Shown: piece after piece, positions 1-9,169 of the stretch | How the letters are laid out: the number at the start of each line of letters is the position of its first letter | Position numbering within the stretch: position 1 is the stretch's first letter | Assembly: GCA_022495995.1 (NCBI GenBank) | Contig: JAFEMH010002574.1 | Location: 186,001-250,000 of the forward strand | From: Adenophora triphylla var. japonica | Lineage: Eukaryota; Streptophyta; Magnoliopsida; Asterales; Campanulaceae | Direction of reading: 5' to 3' | DNA: 64,000 bases | Notes under the pieces: generated by a model | The model's database searches: none | What the model was told of the DNA's origin: nothing | What the model saw: the letters and a program-made list of their open reading frames with translations, nothing else | Made by a program: the position numbers and the translations under genes

Positions 1-1152
1 ATACTTCGTGGTCAAAAATGTAAACCCTCTGGCCTGACGAAGAAGCTTCCGTGTGGGAAGAAAACCCTCCAAGAAGGATCTGCTGAAGAAGTGCACAGTC
101 TGGGGCTCGGTCATGACCATCAGGATAGCATCAGTCGTCAACCTCTCTCTCAAAGCTCGGATAATCTGCTGAGGGTACCGATATTGCCTGCTTACCAGTG
201 ATGGGACACAGAATGAAGACACATGCAACCCTGGCAGTCTGACCACCACCGATCCATCCTGAATGTCTCTCATGGTCTGCAATCCCCACGCCGGAATCCA
301 GAAGTTCAGATCAGCAGTCTCGTATCGTGTCAACCTCACCTGCCAACTATCAGCTGCCGCATCCCTCAGTAATTTGCATTGTCTAGTCTCCCAAGGCATT
401 GTTGTCTGACCCTCCGGTAATGGCCCAATCAAGCGTAACCTCTCAGAAAGCCATAGTAAAGTGGGGCTGCCCGCGCCCATGAAATCAGATCCCCCGGCTA
501 GTCTATCAAGGCCATGGTAAGTCTCAGCTAATAGCAGGGGTACAATGTCCATTTCCCCTTTGCCGAGCCAAATTTGATGAAGATCCACACCTCGGTCACC
601 CCTAAGCTGTCTGACGACCTCCAGCAGCACACCTGAGCAAACTCCGTCATGTCCACAGAAGTAGTAGGATGACAAGGTAAACAATACATACATGTCCAGA
701 GAGGTAGAAAGGTCAAACAGTGCCGGGCTAGAACATCGCATCCGAGCCATCCGGGTTAAATCTACAAACTCACCATTAAGAACCATAGATGCCACCTGAT
801 CCACTGGCAGGCACAGGAAATCCGATAACTGCTCCACAACTGGCCGTCTGTCTCGAGGGAATGCTATAGTCTTCATCTCACCCAAGCTTGTCAATGCTCT
901 GAAATCCTCAATGGTTGGCGTCAGATCATTGTATGAGAAAGTAAACACATGTCTCTCCGGGTCCCAAAAATGTGAAGCTGCTCGGAGCAAGTTCCAATCA
1001 ACTCTCCAATTCTTCAGAGGCCAGAGGCACGGCATACCATATCGCTTGTCAATGATTTTCCCATGATGCTTTCGGTGAAATTGTGAAACCCCGATAAAGT
1101 CTTGATGAAATTGATGTTCCCGAGAAGCTATTTCCTCGCTATAATGTTCCAT
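1..1152 (-). CDS. Antisense accessory protein of Tat-A, DUF7745-like (open at left edge)
   Basis: I translated the - strand by hand from an ATG at 1152 to the window edge: 384 codons with no stop. The first in-frame upstream stop is near 1219, and 1152 is the first Met. Residues about 52-84 read LLRAASHFWDPERHVFTF followed by SYNDLTPTIEDF. This is the W-D-P-x-x-H-x-F-x-F ... P-T-x-E-x-F pattern I associate with the plant DUF7745 family, which spreads with mobile elements. Its biochemical role is unknown to me. Tat-B carries a degenerate homologue at 33199-32502 joined to 18201-17483; that comparison supports the frame and the start. Lack of stops suggests this copy is young or selected. It is antisense to the LTR promoter at 2859. 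Antisense extra ORFs between pol and the 3' LTR are known in Tat elements such as Grande. Confidence 0.75.
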   Translation of the reverse strand, partial: MEHYSEEIASREHQFHQDFIGVSQFHRKHHGKIIDKRYGMPCLWPLKNWRVDWNLLRAASHFWDPERHVFTFSYNDLTPTIEDFRALTSLGEMKTIAFPRDRRPVVEQLSDFLCLPVDQVASMVLNGEFVDLTRMARMRCSSPALFDLSTSLDMYVLFTLSSYYFCGHDGVCSGVLLEVVRQLRGDRGVDLHQIWLGKGEMDIVPLLLAETYHGLDRLAGGSDFMGAGSPTLLWLSERLRLIGPLPEGQTTMPWETRQCKLLRDAAADSWQVRLTRYETADLNFWIPAWGLQTMRDIQDGSVVVRLPGLHVSSFCVPSLVSRQYRYPQQIIRALRERLTTDAILMVMTEPQTVHFFSRSFLEGFLPTRKLLRQARGFTFLTTKY

Positions 1153-1291
1153 GATGATTGAAAGTTCCAACCTTTGTTGCAGAAATCGCCGGTTTGTCAA
1201 GTTGGGGCTACTGTTGCCCTCCTGTTGAAAGAGCAATGCCTAAAAGTGAGGCCGGAACTGATTTTGAAAAGGGCCCTGTTACGAGCTTCGT

Positions 1292-1341
1292 CTAGTCGTG
1301 CGACTCATTTTGATAGGCAGACACATAATGTCGGGCGACAC
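1292..1341 (-). promoter_or_regulatory. Tag pair upstream of the antisense accessory gene (Tat-A)
   Basis: AGTCGTGCGACT lies at 1294-1305 and TGTCGGGCGACA at 1329-1340, about 140-190 bases upstream of the antisense ATG. Each has perfect five-base arms around a two-base centre. They match the tags in the Tat-A LTR promoter (TGTCACGCGACA, GTCGTGCGAC). I see no convincing TATA box between them and the ATG. A role as a binding site is inferred. Confidence 0.6.
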
Positions 1342-1779
1342 ATCTGATCTGCATCAGGAAGCATCAAGGTCTTGCAAATGGTTTTTCTATGTTATTCTCT
1401 AGCTCGTCGTCGCTGCAATACACCTTGTACCCACATGTCACTGCACGGGAGAGGACTTTTCCCCACCATATGTACCACTATACACAATTACCCCAAAGCA
1501 GTCCCAGAAATTTATGTATAAACCTGGCAAAACCGACCTGTAAATACAATAAACCGTTCACCTTCCCCCTCGTTCCCAAAATGAACAGACTCATGCAAAC
1601 AAACTAACATAGTTTAACTTTGGCTAACAAAAGGGCATAATTAGATTGTACTGTTTCGAGTGTCGCTTTTCCCCGCAGGTACAACAGTTAACTGAGCAAA
1701 CCTCAGAGATTGTCCCTCAAAACAAAGCCGAGACAAAAAGTCCGCGTCTATCTGAATCTCCCCAGCAGAGCACGTCAAA
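1342..1779. other. Tat-A internal spacer, no gene seen
   Basis: Between the antisense promoter and the first repeats I see no coding region with recognisable motifs. Short open frames here show no protein family features. Confidence 0.5.
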
Positions 1780-2120
1780 GTCCACAGCCCCACCGTCAAA
1801 CCGTCAACAAGAATCCGCTGTCACAAGCAAGCGAAGCCCTGTCATAAGCAAGCGAAGCCCATCACAGCAAGCAACCCCCCGTCATAGCAAGCAAAGCCCC
1901 GTCACATCAAACAGAACCCCATCACAGCAAGCAAAATCCCCTGCTTACCGAGCAAACCTCGAGACACAAGAGTCAAAAAGTCAACAAGAACCCACTGTCC
2001 AGCAAGCAAAATTCCCATCACAGCAAGTACGATCCCAAACACAGAAGCCAGTAGTCGACAAAAGACCACCCCATGCTCAGCAAATGTCAACAGCAGATAG
2101 TAGCATAGGACCCTCCGGCA
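1780..2120. repeat. Degenerate minisatellite, AGCAAGC-rich
   Basis: Imperfect units of roughly 20 bases built on CAAGCGAAGCCC and CACAGCAAGCAA repeat across this stretch. A 168-codon + strand frame (1646-2152) crosses it, but its Ser/Gln/Pro-rich translation simply follows the repeat, so I do not call it a gene. Tat elements commonly accumulate tandem repeats between pol and the 3' LTR. Confidence 0.6.
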
Positions 2121-2180
2121 GATACATCCATCCCCAGAAGCATAAACAATAGCATCAGTCCCTCCGGCAGCTACAGAAGT

Positions 2181-2510
2181 CAGATGTTGGGTGACAACCG
2201 CACACTCAGATGTTGGGTGACAACCGCACAGTCAGATGTTGGGTGACGATCGCACAGTCAGATGTTGGGTGACAACCACACAGTCAGATGTTGGGTGACG
2301 ACCGCACAGTCAGATGTTGGGTGACGACCGCACAGTCAGATGTTGGGTGACGAACGCACAGTCAGATGTTGGGTGACGACCGCACAGTCAGATGTTGGGT
2401 GACGACCGCACAGTCAGATGTTGGGTGACGACCGCACAGTCAGATGTTGGGTGACAACCGCACAGTCAGATGTTGGGTGACGACCGCACAATCAGATGTT
2501 GGGTGACGTT
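2181..2510. repeat. Tandem array, 13 copies of a 26-bp unit
   Basis: CAGATGTTGGGTGAC begins at 2181, 2207, 2233, 2259, 2285, 2311, 2337, 2363, 2389, 2415, 2441, 2467 and 2493, an exact 26-base period. The rest of each unit is a variable GACCGCACAGT segment. The array ends at the polypurine tract. Little divergence between units suggests recent expansion. Ogre/Tat 3' regions are known sources of satellite repeats. Confidence 0.95.
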
Positions 2511-2522
2511 GCCGAGGGGCTC
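2511..2522 (+). other. Polypurine tract of Tat-A
   Basis: GCCGAGGGGCTC directly precedes TGTAAGTAC, the inferred LTR start. The same tract followed by TGTA occurs in Tat-B (38779-38791) and on the - strand in Tat-C (62821-62810). This three-way match is the evidence for plus-strand priming here. Confidence 0.7.
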
Positions 2523-2772
2523 TGTAAGTACGCCAATCCAATTCGTGACCTTTTCAGATGCATTTTAAAATGATAAAATTGCATTTAGGGGCGTTTTGGT
2601 AAATTCCCGGTCCATCCCGAGACTTCCGGAAACATTTCATAAGTTTCTCGCGAAGGAAGTACTTTTTTGTACTTTGCTCAGGCTAAGGGACCTAAAAGGA
2701 ATAAATCTGTTTTGGACTTTTTAGGAATTATCCAAGAAGGTTCCAGAACCAGATTTGGCACCAAAAACGGTT

Positions 2773-2848
2773 ATGGTCACCTTGTGTCACGCGACAAGTC
2801 GAGGCATGGAAAGTGGTTACGTTACGTCGTGCGACACAAGGCTACCAT
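2773..2848 (+). promoter_or_regulatory. Tag module 1 in Tat-A LTR, just upstream of TATA
   Basis: TGTCACGCGACA (2785-2796) and GTCGTGCGAC (2826-2835) sit inside a longer inverted repeat. The arms ATGGTCACCTTGTGTC (2773-2788) and GACACAAGGCTACCAT (2833-2848) pair at 14 of 16 positions. The module ends about 10 bases before the TATA box, where an operator or enhancer could act. Confidence 0.7.
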
Positions 2849-2858
2849 GGACTGCAGC

Positions 2859-2866
2859 TATAAATA
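2859..2866 (+). promoter_or_regulatory. TATA box of Tat-A LTR
   Basis: TATAAATA in the context GCTATAAATAAG is followed about 30 bases on by a C/T-rich stretch, as in plant LTR promoters. Confidence 0.75.
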
Positions 2867-3105
2867 AGACCCTACCCCTCTCAGTTTTGGATCCGAATTT
2901 GAACCTCCCAAAGTCACTCTGCCAAAATTCATCCAGAAACTCTCTCTCTCCTGCTCCCTCACCAAAACCACCCAATTCCCTACCAATTCCCTCACCTCTC
3001 ATCTCTCTTCAACCCATTACCTCTCCTTCTCCACCACACACTTCAGATCCTCCAATCCAGCTCTCAGTTCGTGCTTAGATCTCCAGTCAGAAGTTGAATT
3101 GAAGA

Positions 3106-3377
3106 CTCTTACACCTAACTTGGTGTAAGAGTTGAGGACTACAAGGGTAACTCTCTCTCCTCCTTTCTCTCTCTCATCTACTTGTCTATTTTGTTCTTCC
3201 TTCTTCTCCACTTGATAATCAGGCTCCATCTGCCTCAGATTATCAAGTGGCAACTGCAATCTCTCTGTTTAAATCGTTTATACTTGGATCCAATTGCTTG
3301 CTTATGATGTGATTTACTTAGATTGGCAATTTGGATATCAAGGGAGTGTGGATCTCCCATATCCACACTCCTTTGAT
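3106..3377 (+). other. Three stem-loops in the Tat-A LTR transcript
   Basis: CTCTTACACC/GGTGTAAGAG (3106-3115 with 3122-3131), CACTTGATAATC/GATTATCAAGTG (3209-3220 with 3238-3249) and a 17-base near-perfect stem (3337-3353 with 3361-3377) follow one another downstream of the TATA box. The arms are perfect except for one mismatch in the last. They would fold in the RNA and may matter for packaging, termination or translation, which is inference. Confidence 0.55.
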
Positions 3378-3463
3378 CAATTCGTATCTAATTCATGTTG
3401 TTCTTATTAGTTTTGGTAGAATTGTTGTGAATCTGTTGGATCTGCATCTTAGTTTGTGAGGTA

Positions 3464-3547
3464 CCTGCAGATGGTAACCTTATGTCACGCGACACATGTG
3501 GACATGAGGAGTCCTGTGTCACGCGACATGTCGTGACCATCTGCAGG
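3464..3547 (+). promoter_or_regulatory. Tag module 2 in Tat-A LTR
   Basis: Two exact TGTCACGCGACA copies (3483-3494 and 3517-3528) are enclosed by the perfect 12-base inverted repeat CCTGCAGATGGT (3464-3475) / ACCATCTGCAGG (3536-3547). It lies downstream of the TATA box, so it would be transcribed. Confidence 0.75.
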
Positions 3548-3685
3548 GACCATATTTCATTTGTAATTTGTTTTAGTTGTTTATTTTAGCATTCAATAAA
3601 GTGTTCATGCTGTTTAATGCTTAGATCTGGTCTTAATAGTAATTTTGTGTTCATCTAGAAGTTCTGTGATCTGATTAGTTGTGAG

Positions 3686-3771
3686 CCTCTGCAAGGTGAC
3701 CATTGATGTCACGCGACATGTTTGGACAAGGGAGTCCTATGTCACGTGACAGAAATGATCCTTTGCAGAGG
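3686..3771 (+). promoter_or_regulatory. Tag module 3 in Tat-A LTR
   Basis: TGTCACGCGACA (3707-3718) and the perfect palindrome TGTCACGTGACA (3740-3751) lie between near-complementary arms CCTCTGCAAGG (3686-3696) and CCTTTGCAGAGG (3760-3771). Arm sequences differ from module 2 while the tags are conserved, so selection appears to act on the tags. Confidence 0.75.
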
Positions 3772-4106
3772 ACATGTTTGTTTTGTAATCTGTTCTTATA
3801 TTGTAAAGGGATGTGGCCTCCCGGACAATTGGTCTACAAGTTGTAATGATCTTGCTTATTCAATAAAATCCATGTTTATCGCATTTGCCAATTATCATCG
3901 TTTGCACATTGTCTTGAATTACTTGGATGTCTAAATTAGAAAGACTCGTCTACGGACGAGGCGTGTTGGGTGAACTCTCAGTTCTTCCCAACACGTAACC
4001 TGACCCCCGAACCCATTTCTCTGTCAAAAAGGTTTTTCAAAGTGCACCTCTAAAAGCATGGCGTGGCGACTCCTTTTTCTATAATTTCTCATTTTCGAGC
4101 GAGCGC

Positions 4107-5034
4107 GCATTCAATAACCAATACAGTGGCACTGCTTTTGAAGACCCTGATCTCCATATCCAAACATTCTTGGAATACTGTGACACCACTCGTATCCAGA
4201 ATGTTACACCGAAAGCAATACGGATGCGCTTTTTTCCTTTCTCTCTTAAGGATAAGGCGAAGCAATGGTTAAACTCGGTCCCTCAAAATTCACTAACAAC
4301 ATGGGACCAAGTTCAAGAAGCATTCCTTGGGCGTTTCTTCCCACATAGCAAAACAACCCAAATTTGCACGAAGATCACTAACTTTTGTCAAATGGGAAGT
4401 GAGACTTTGTACGACGGGTGGGAGCAGTTCAAGGAACTTCTCAGAATGTGCCCCCACCACCTGACTCGAAAAGTGGTTAATAGTTCATACCTTCTACAAC
4501 GGTCTCATATTCAAAACAAGAGAGACCATTCATGCCGCTGCAGGAGGAGCATTGATGAACAAAGGAGTCGATGAGGCATACGACCTCATTGAGAATATTG
4601 CATTGAAACACTATCAGTGGTCAAACGAGAGGTAGCAACAACAAGGTACGCCTGGTAAATATATTGTTGATGCAGTTACTCTTCTCTCTTCTAAGGTTGA
4701 CATGATTTTAAAGAAATTTGAGAATATTAATGTCAATCCCGTGGCAAATATAAATATTTTATGTGAACTATGTGGGTCTAACTCACATAGTATGGATAGT
4801 TGCGAGTTGCTTGACACTAGTTCTAGTGATCAAGTGAACTTTGTCAATTCTTTTAGACAGAAGGGGGGGGGGATGTATTTTAATACATACAATCCCGAAT
4901 GGAGGAATCACCCCAACTTCTCCTACAAGAATAACAACGTTCTAAACCCGCAACCATCCACACAAAATCCGGGATTCACATTAAGAAATTTCAATACTAT
5001 TTCAAATGTTTTATTCCCCCTAAATCCAAATTAG
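4107..5034 (+). pseudogene. Athila-1 gag, 5'-truncated and frameshifted
   Basis: The frame opens at the Tat-A junction with FNNQYSG and continues through FEDPDLHIQTFLEYCDTTRI and KDKAKQWLNSVP to about 4574. This is the capsid core of an Athila gag. Reading resumes in another frame at 4702-5034, where CELCGSNSHSMDSCELL resembles the C-x2-C-x4-H-x4-C zinc knuckle. At least one frameshift separates the halves. Gag would form the cytoplasmic particle; this copy cannot make a complete protein. Confidence 0.8.
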
Positions 5035-5154
5035 ATCTTTTGATGGACTTTGTTGTTAAAAGTAAAAATGATCAAGAAAAGACTAATACTGAGTTTAGGG
5101 AATGTTTCAAGTTATTAAATGCTAGGTTTGATAATCTAGCCCACTCATAACAAA

Positions 5155-6589
5155 ATGCTTAATGAGCATGCTAAGGCGGTAGTAACTAGAAGTGGGAAAG
5201 AGCTTATTGATTGTCCTCCTAAGGAAAATAGCAATCCCATTGAGGAAAATATTAGTCAAAACCCACCTATGGTTGAGACTAATAATGAGGTCAAAAAGGG
5301 TACAAAATCTCCTAAAATAACTAGAAATTTTGATCCACCGATACCTTACCCTCAAAGGTTGGTAAAGGCAAAGCTTGATAAACAATTTGCAAAATTTTTA
5401 GAAGTTTTAAAATCTATTTACATCAATATACCTTTTACCGATGATTTGCAACAAATGCCTACTTAAGCTAAATTTTTAAAAGATATCCTTTCTAACAAAA
5501 GGAAGCTATAAGAGTATGAGACTGTTGCATTAACGGAAGAGGTAAGTGCCGTTTTACAAAAAAAAATTACCTCCAAAATTAAAAGATCCCGACACTTTCT
5601 CTATTCCTTGCAACATAGGCAAATTTGATGTAAATAATGCCATGTTAGAACTCGGAGCTAGCGTAAACCTCATTCCACTTTCTGTTAGTAAGAGAATTGG
5701 TGCGGGGAAATTAAAACCTACCACCATATCTCTGCATTTGGCGGACCGTTCCATTAAATATCCGGTGGGTATTATGGAGGATTTCCCTTGCCAAATCGGG
5801 AAATTGATCATCCCGATTGATTTCGTAGTTCTTGAGATGGAAGAGGACAACCATATTCCTGTAATTGTAGGTAGACCATTTCTTTCCACCGCAGGGGCAA
5901 TCATAGACGTCAAAAATGGTAACCTTTCTTTGAATGTAGGAAAGGATAAGGTGGAATTTAACTTGTCTAAATTTATGAAAAGTCCTAATTTTGATAACCC
6001 TTCCTTGAACATTAACGTGTTAGAATCTATTAGCAAGGAGTTAGAAAGTCCCCAATCTAAGGACCCGCTAGAAAAAAGTCTTATAGATTGGAAGAGAACG
6101 TTGCATGATGATGATGATGATGATGAAATTGCAAATTATACTATTCTTTTAGATACTAATCATGCAGCAAAGTTTAGTGGTGACACTAAATTTGAAAAGT
6201 TGGAGACTAAGGCTGAGCCATCCAATGAAAAAGAGGTAATTAAGGCACCTCAAGTCGAGTTGAAACCTCTTCCTTCGAATCTAAGGTATGAATTTCTGGG
6301 ACCAAACTCTACTTATCCCGTGATTATAAATGCTAAACTAGGCCCTCTTGAAACTGAAAAGTTATTAAATGAGCTTAGGTTGCACCAAAAAGCCATAGGA
6401 TATACAATAGATGATTTAAAAGGAATTCATCCTAAAATTTTCATGCATAGGATTGATTTAGAGGAAGATTATAAACCTTCCATTGAGCATCAAAGAAGGC
6501 TCAATCCTAACATGAAGGAAGTAGTTAAAAAGGAAGTCCTTAATTTACTTGACGCGGGCATTATCTATCCAATTTCGGATAGTAAATAG
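5155..6589 (+). pseudogene. Athila-1 gag C-terminus and aspartic protease
   Basis: Frames 5155-5466 and 5546-6589 together cover the gag-protease linker, the protease and the start of RT. The active-site motif reads LELGASVNLIP; the usual Athila motif has Asp (D-x-G-A-S, as in Athila-2 at 55900), so the catalytic Asp is replaced by Glu. The second conserved block VIVGRPFLSTAGAIIDV is intact. A run of Asp codons (GAT repeat near 6105-6125) is probably slippage. A TAG at 6587-6589 ends the frame before the RT core. Confidence 0.8.
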
Positions 6590-7297
6590 GTAAGCCCCGT
6601 GCAAGTTGTCCCTAAAAAGGGAGGTATAACAGTCATTCGAAATGATAAGGATGAATTAATCCCAATAAGGACTGTCACGGGTTGGCGTATGTGTATAGAT
6701 TACAGAAAATTAAATAAAACCACCCGAAAGGATCATTTTCCGTATCCCTTTATAGACCAAATGCTAGAAAGGTTGGCCAAGCATTCCCATTTTTGTTATT
6801 TGGATGGATATTCGGGATTTTTCCAAATCCCTATCCATCCAGACGACCAAGAAAAAACTACTTTTACTTGTCCTTATGGTACCTTCGCTTATAGGAGAAT
6901 GCCCTTCAGACTTTGTAATGCTCCCGCCACCTTTCAGCGTTGTATGATGGCCATTTTTTCCGATTACATAGAAAATATAATGGAAGTCTTTATGAATGAC
7001 TTTTCAGTTTATGGTTACTCCTTCGATGAATGTTTACAAAATTTATCCAAAGTTTTAAAACGTTGTGAAGAGGTTAATCTTGTTTTAAATTGGGAAAAAT
7101 GTCACTTTATGATAAATGAAGGGATAGTGTTAGGGCACATGATGTCCGAAAAGGGGATAGAAGTAGATAAGGCGAAGATTGAAATCATTGAAAAATTACC
7201 TCCGCCTACTAATGTTAAAGGAATAAGAAGCTTTCTAGGTCATGCCGGTTTTTATAGGCGATTTATAAAAGTTTTTCGAAAATTTCTAAACCTTTAA
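6590..7297 (+). pseudogene. Athila-1 reverse transcriptase
   Basis: Motifs in order are MCIDYRKLNKTTRKDHFP, DGYSGFFQIPIHPDDQEKT, FAYRRMPFRLCNAPATFQRC and the active site VFMNDFSVYG, then [14 protein letters not shown]. The family active site is F-M-D-D; here the first Asp is Asn, which should abolish polymerase activity. The frame ends at 7297 before the RNase H frame at 7309. Confidence 0.85.
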
Positions 7298-7308
7298 CTA
7301 ATCTACTA

Positions 7309-7770
7309 ATGAAAGATGCTCCATTTGTGTTCGATAGACCTTGTTTTGAAGCTTTTAACAGGTTGAAGGAAGCTTTGGTGTCCGCTCCTATCGTACAACC
7401 ACCCGATTGGGATATCCCTTTCGAGATAATGTGCGATGCAAGTGATTTTGCAGTTGGAGTAGTACTGGGGCAGCGGAAAGATAAGAAAACTCATGCTATA
7501 TACTATGCTAGCCGAACACTAGATGAAGCACAAATGAATTACGCCACCACAGAAAAAGAATTGTTGGTCGTGGTATTTGCTATAGACAAGTTCAGGTCAT
7601 ATTTGATGGGATCAAAGGTAATTGTATACACGGATCACGCGACAATAAGGTACTTATTGGCAAAGAAGGATTCCAAGCCAAGATTGATAAGGTGGATCCT
7701 TCTTCTCCAATAGTTTGATTTGGAAATCCGTGATAAAAGGGGACGGAAAATTTAGTCGCAAATCATCTAT
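7309..7770 (+). pseudogene. Athila-1 RNase H
   Basis: [35 protein letters not shown] and [19 protein letters not shown] supply the retroelement RNase H core with its Asp and Glu positions. An in-frame stop at 7711-7713 (W-I-L-L-L-Q then TAG) interrupts the domain end; FDLEIRDK follows in the same frame. Confidence 0.8.
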
Positions 7771-7787
7771 CCCGTCTTCCCAATAAA

Positions 7788-9169
7788 TTGAAAATTTCCA
7801 ATGATGATGAACTTCCAATTGATGATTCATTTACGGACGATCATCTTCTTGCTATAAACAATGTCGAAATCCCTTGGTTTGCGGACATTGTTAATTATCT
7901 AGCATGTAAGATTCTTCCTCCAGAAATGAGTTATCAACAAAAGAAGAGATTCTTATCAGAAATAAAATATTATTTTTGGGAAGATCCGCTCCTCTTCAAG
8001 CATTGCACAGATGAAATCATTAGGCGGTGTGTACCTAATGAATAGATCAATGACATTATTCATCATTGTTATTCATCTCCTTATGGTGGTCACGCGAGCA
8101 CAGCCAAAACCACCGCCAAGGTTCTTCAATCAGGTTTCTTTTGGCCCACGCTTTTCAAAGATTCTCGAAATTTCATTATTTCTTGTGATCGTTGCCAAAG
8201 AACCGGCAAAATTTCAAGAAGAAATGGAATGCCTCTTAATAATATTTTAGAGGTTGAAATCTTCGATGTCTGGGGAATTGATTTCATGGGGCCATTTCCA
8301 ACGTCCATCAACAACAACTATATTTTAGTGGCAGTGGATTATGTCTCAAAATGGGTGAAAGCTATAGCATCTCCAACAAACGACTCAAAAGTCATCATGA
8401 AGTTTTTCAAGGACATAATTTTTCCAAGGTTCGGGGTTCCAAAAGTTATCATAAGTGATGGTGGTTCGCATTTTTCACACCGCCTATTCGAGGCTTTATT
8501 AAAGAAATACGGAGTCCATCATAAAAAGGGCACCGAGTATCATCCTCAAACAAGCTGGCAGGTGGAAGTATTGAACCGGGAAATAAAATGGATCTTGGAG
8601 AAAACGGTAATAAGTTCAAGAAAGGATTGGTCAATAAAGTTGAACGATGCTTTGTAGGCTTATCACACCGCTTTCAAAACACCCATCGGAACAACTCCTT
8701 TCCGTTTGGTAAATGGAAAGCCGTGTCATTTACCCGTGGAGCTTGAACACAAGGTGTATTGGGCAATTAAAGCTCTAAACTACGACCTAGCAGAAGTCGG
8801 TGAAAAGCGAAAGCTTCAGCTACAAGAGCTCGAAGAACTCCGATATGAAGCATACGAAAGTGCCAAGTTATAAAGGAAAAGACAAAGAAATGTCATGATG
8901 CACATATCATAAAGAGAGATTTCAAAGAGGGAGACATGGTACTACTTTTTAACTCTCGTTTAAAACTTTTTTCGGGAAAGCTAAAATCAAGATGGACGGG
9001 CCCATATCAAGTTCATAAAGTATATCCATACGGTGCCATTGTAATTGGAAATGAAGAAAAAGGAGAGTTCAAGGTAAACAGTCAAAGGCTAAAACACTAC
9101 ATGACCGGAGACCCGATTGGAGTAGTTTCGTTAATAACACTCGGAGATCCCACCCCTCATCACAAGTAA
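7788..9169 (+). pseudogene. Athila-1 integrase, several frames
   Basis: The N-terminal part (7788-8045) reads through DEIIRRCVPNE. The catalytic core (8229-8657) shows [31 protein letters not shown] and [16 protein letters not shown], giving the D, D and E positions. Stops near 8656 and 8871 break the C-terminus, which resumes at 8936-9169 with SRWTGPYQVHKVYPYGAIVI. Integrase would insert the cDNA in the nucleus; this copy is dead. Confidence 0.8.

Larger units (their letters stand above)
1..4104 (+). mobile_element. Tat/Ogre-type Ty3/Gypsy element A, 3' portion
   Basis: This block shows the order expected at the 3' end of a Tat-lineage element: an accessory ORF antisense to the element, tandem repeats, a purine-rich tract, and an LTR with a TATA box on the + strand. 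The pol genes would lie left of the window. The right end abuts an Athila gag reading frame near 4105, so Tat-A probably inserted into that gag. The right boundary is good to about 10 bases, because no left end is present to confirm a target duplication. The same order recurs at 16926-40040 (Tat-B) and, on the - strand, at 61738-64000 (Tat-C). Confidence 0.75.
2523..4104 (+). repeat. LTR of Tat-A (about 1.58 kb)
   Basis: The LTR begins TGTAAGTAC after the polypurine tract and runs to the junction with Athila gag. It holds three tag modules, a TATA box at 2859-2866, stem-loops in the transcribed part, and near its end GTGGCGACTC (4063-4072), also found in the LTR ends of Tat-B and Tat-C. It is read as the 3' LTR because the antisense ORF and polypurine tract lie to its left. 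The exact end is uncertain. Confidence 0.65.

Noticed and set aside
1646..2152. 168-codon + strand ORF, Ser/Gln/Pro-rich
   Set aside because: It is a translation of a degenerate minisatellite; no domain, no start context, and its repeats shift with the DNA unit.
2181..2510. CRISPR-like regular repeat
   Set aside because: The 26-bp units are adjacent with no unique spacers, and the context is a plant retrotransposon.
4064..4073. TGGCGACTCC as the true primer binding site making 2523-4063 a 5' LTR
   Set aside because: The match stops after ten bases, the antisense ORF and polypurine tract lie to the left, and in Tat-C the same motif lies inside an LTR whose end abuts another element.
5554..6036. 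160-codon - strand ORF opposite Athila-1 protease
   Set aside because: Shadow frame of the protease; no independent motifs.
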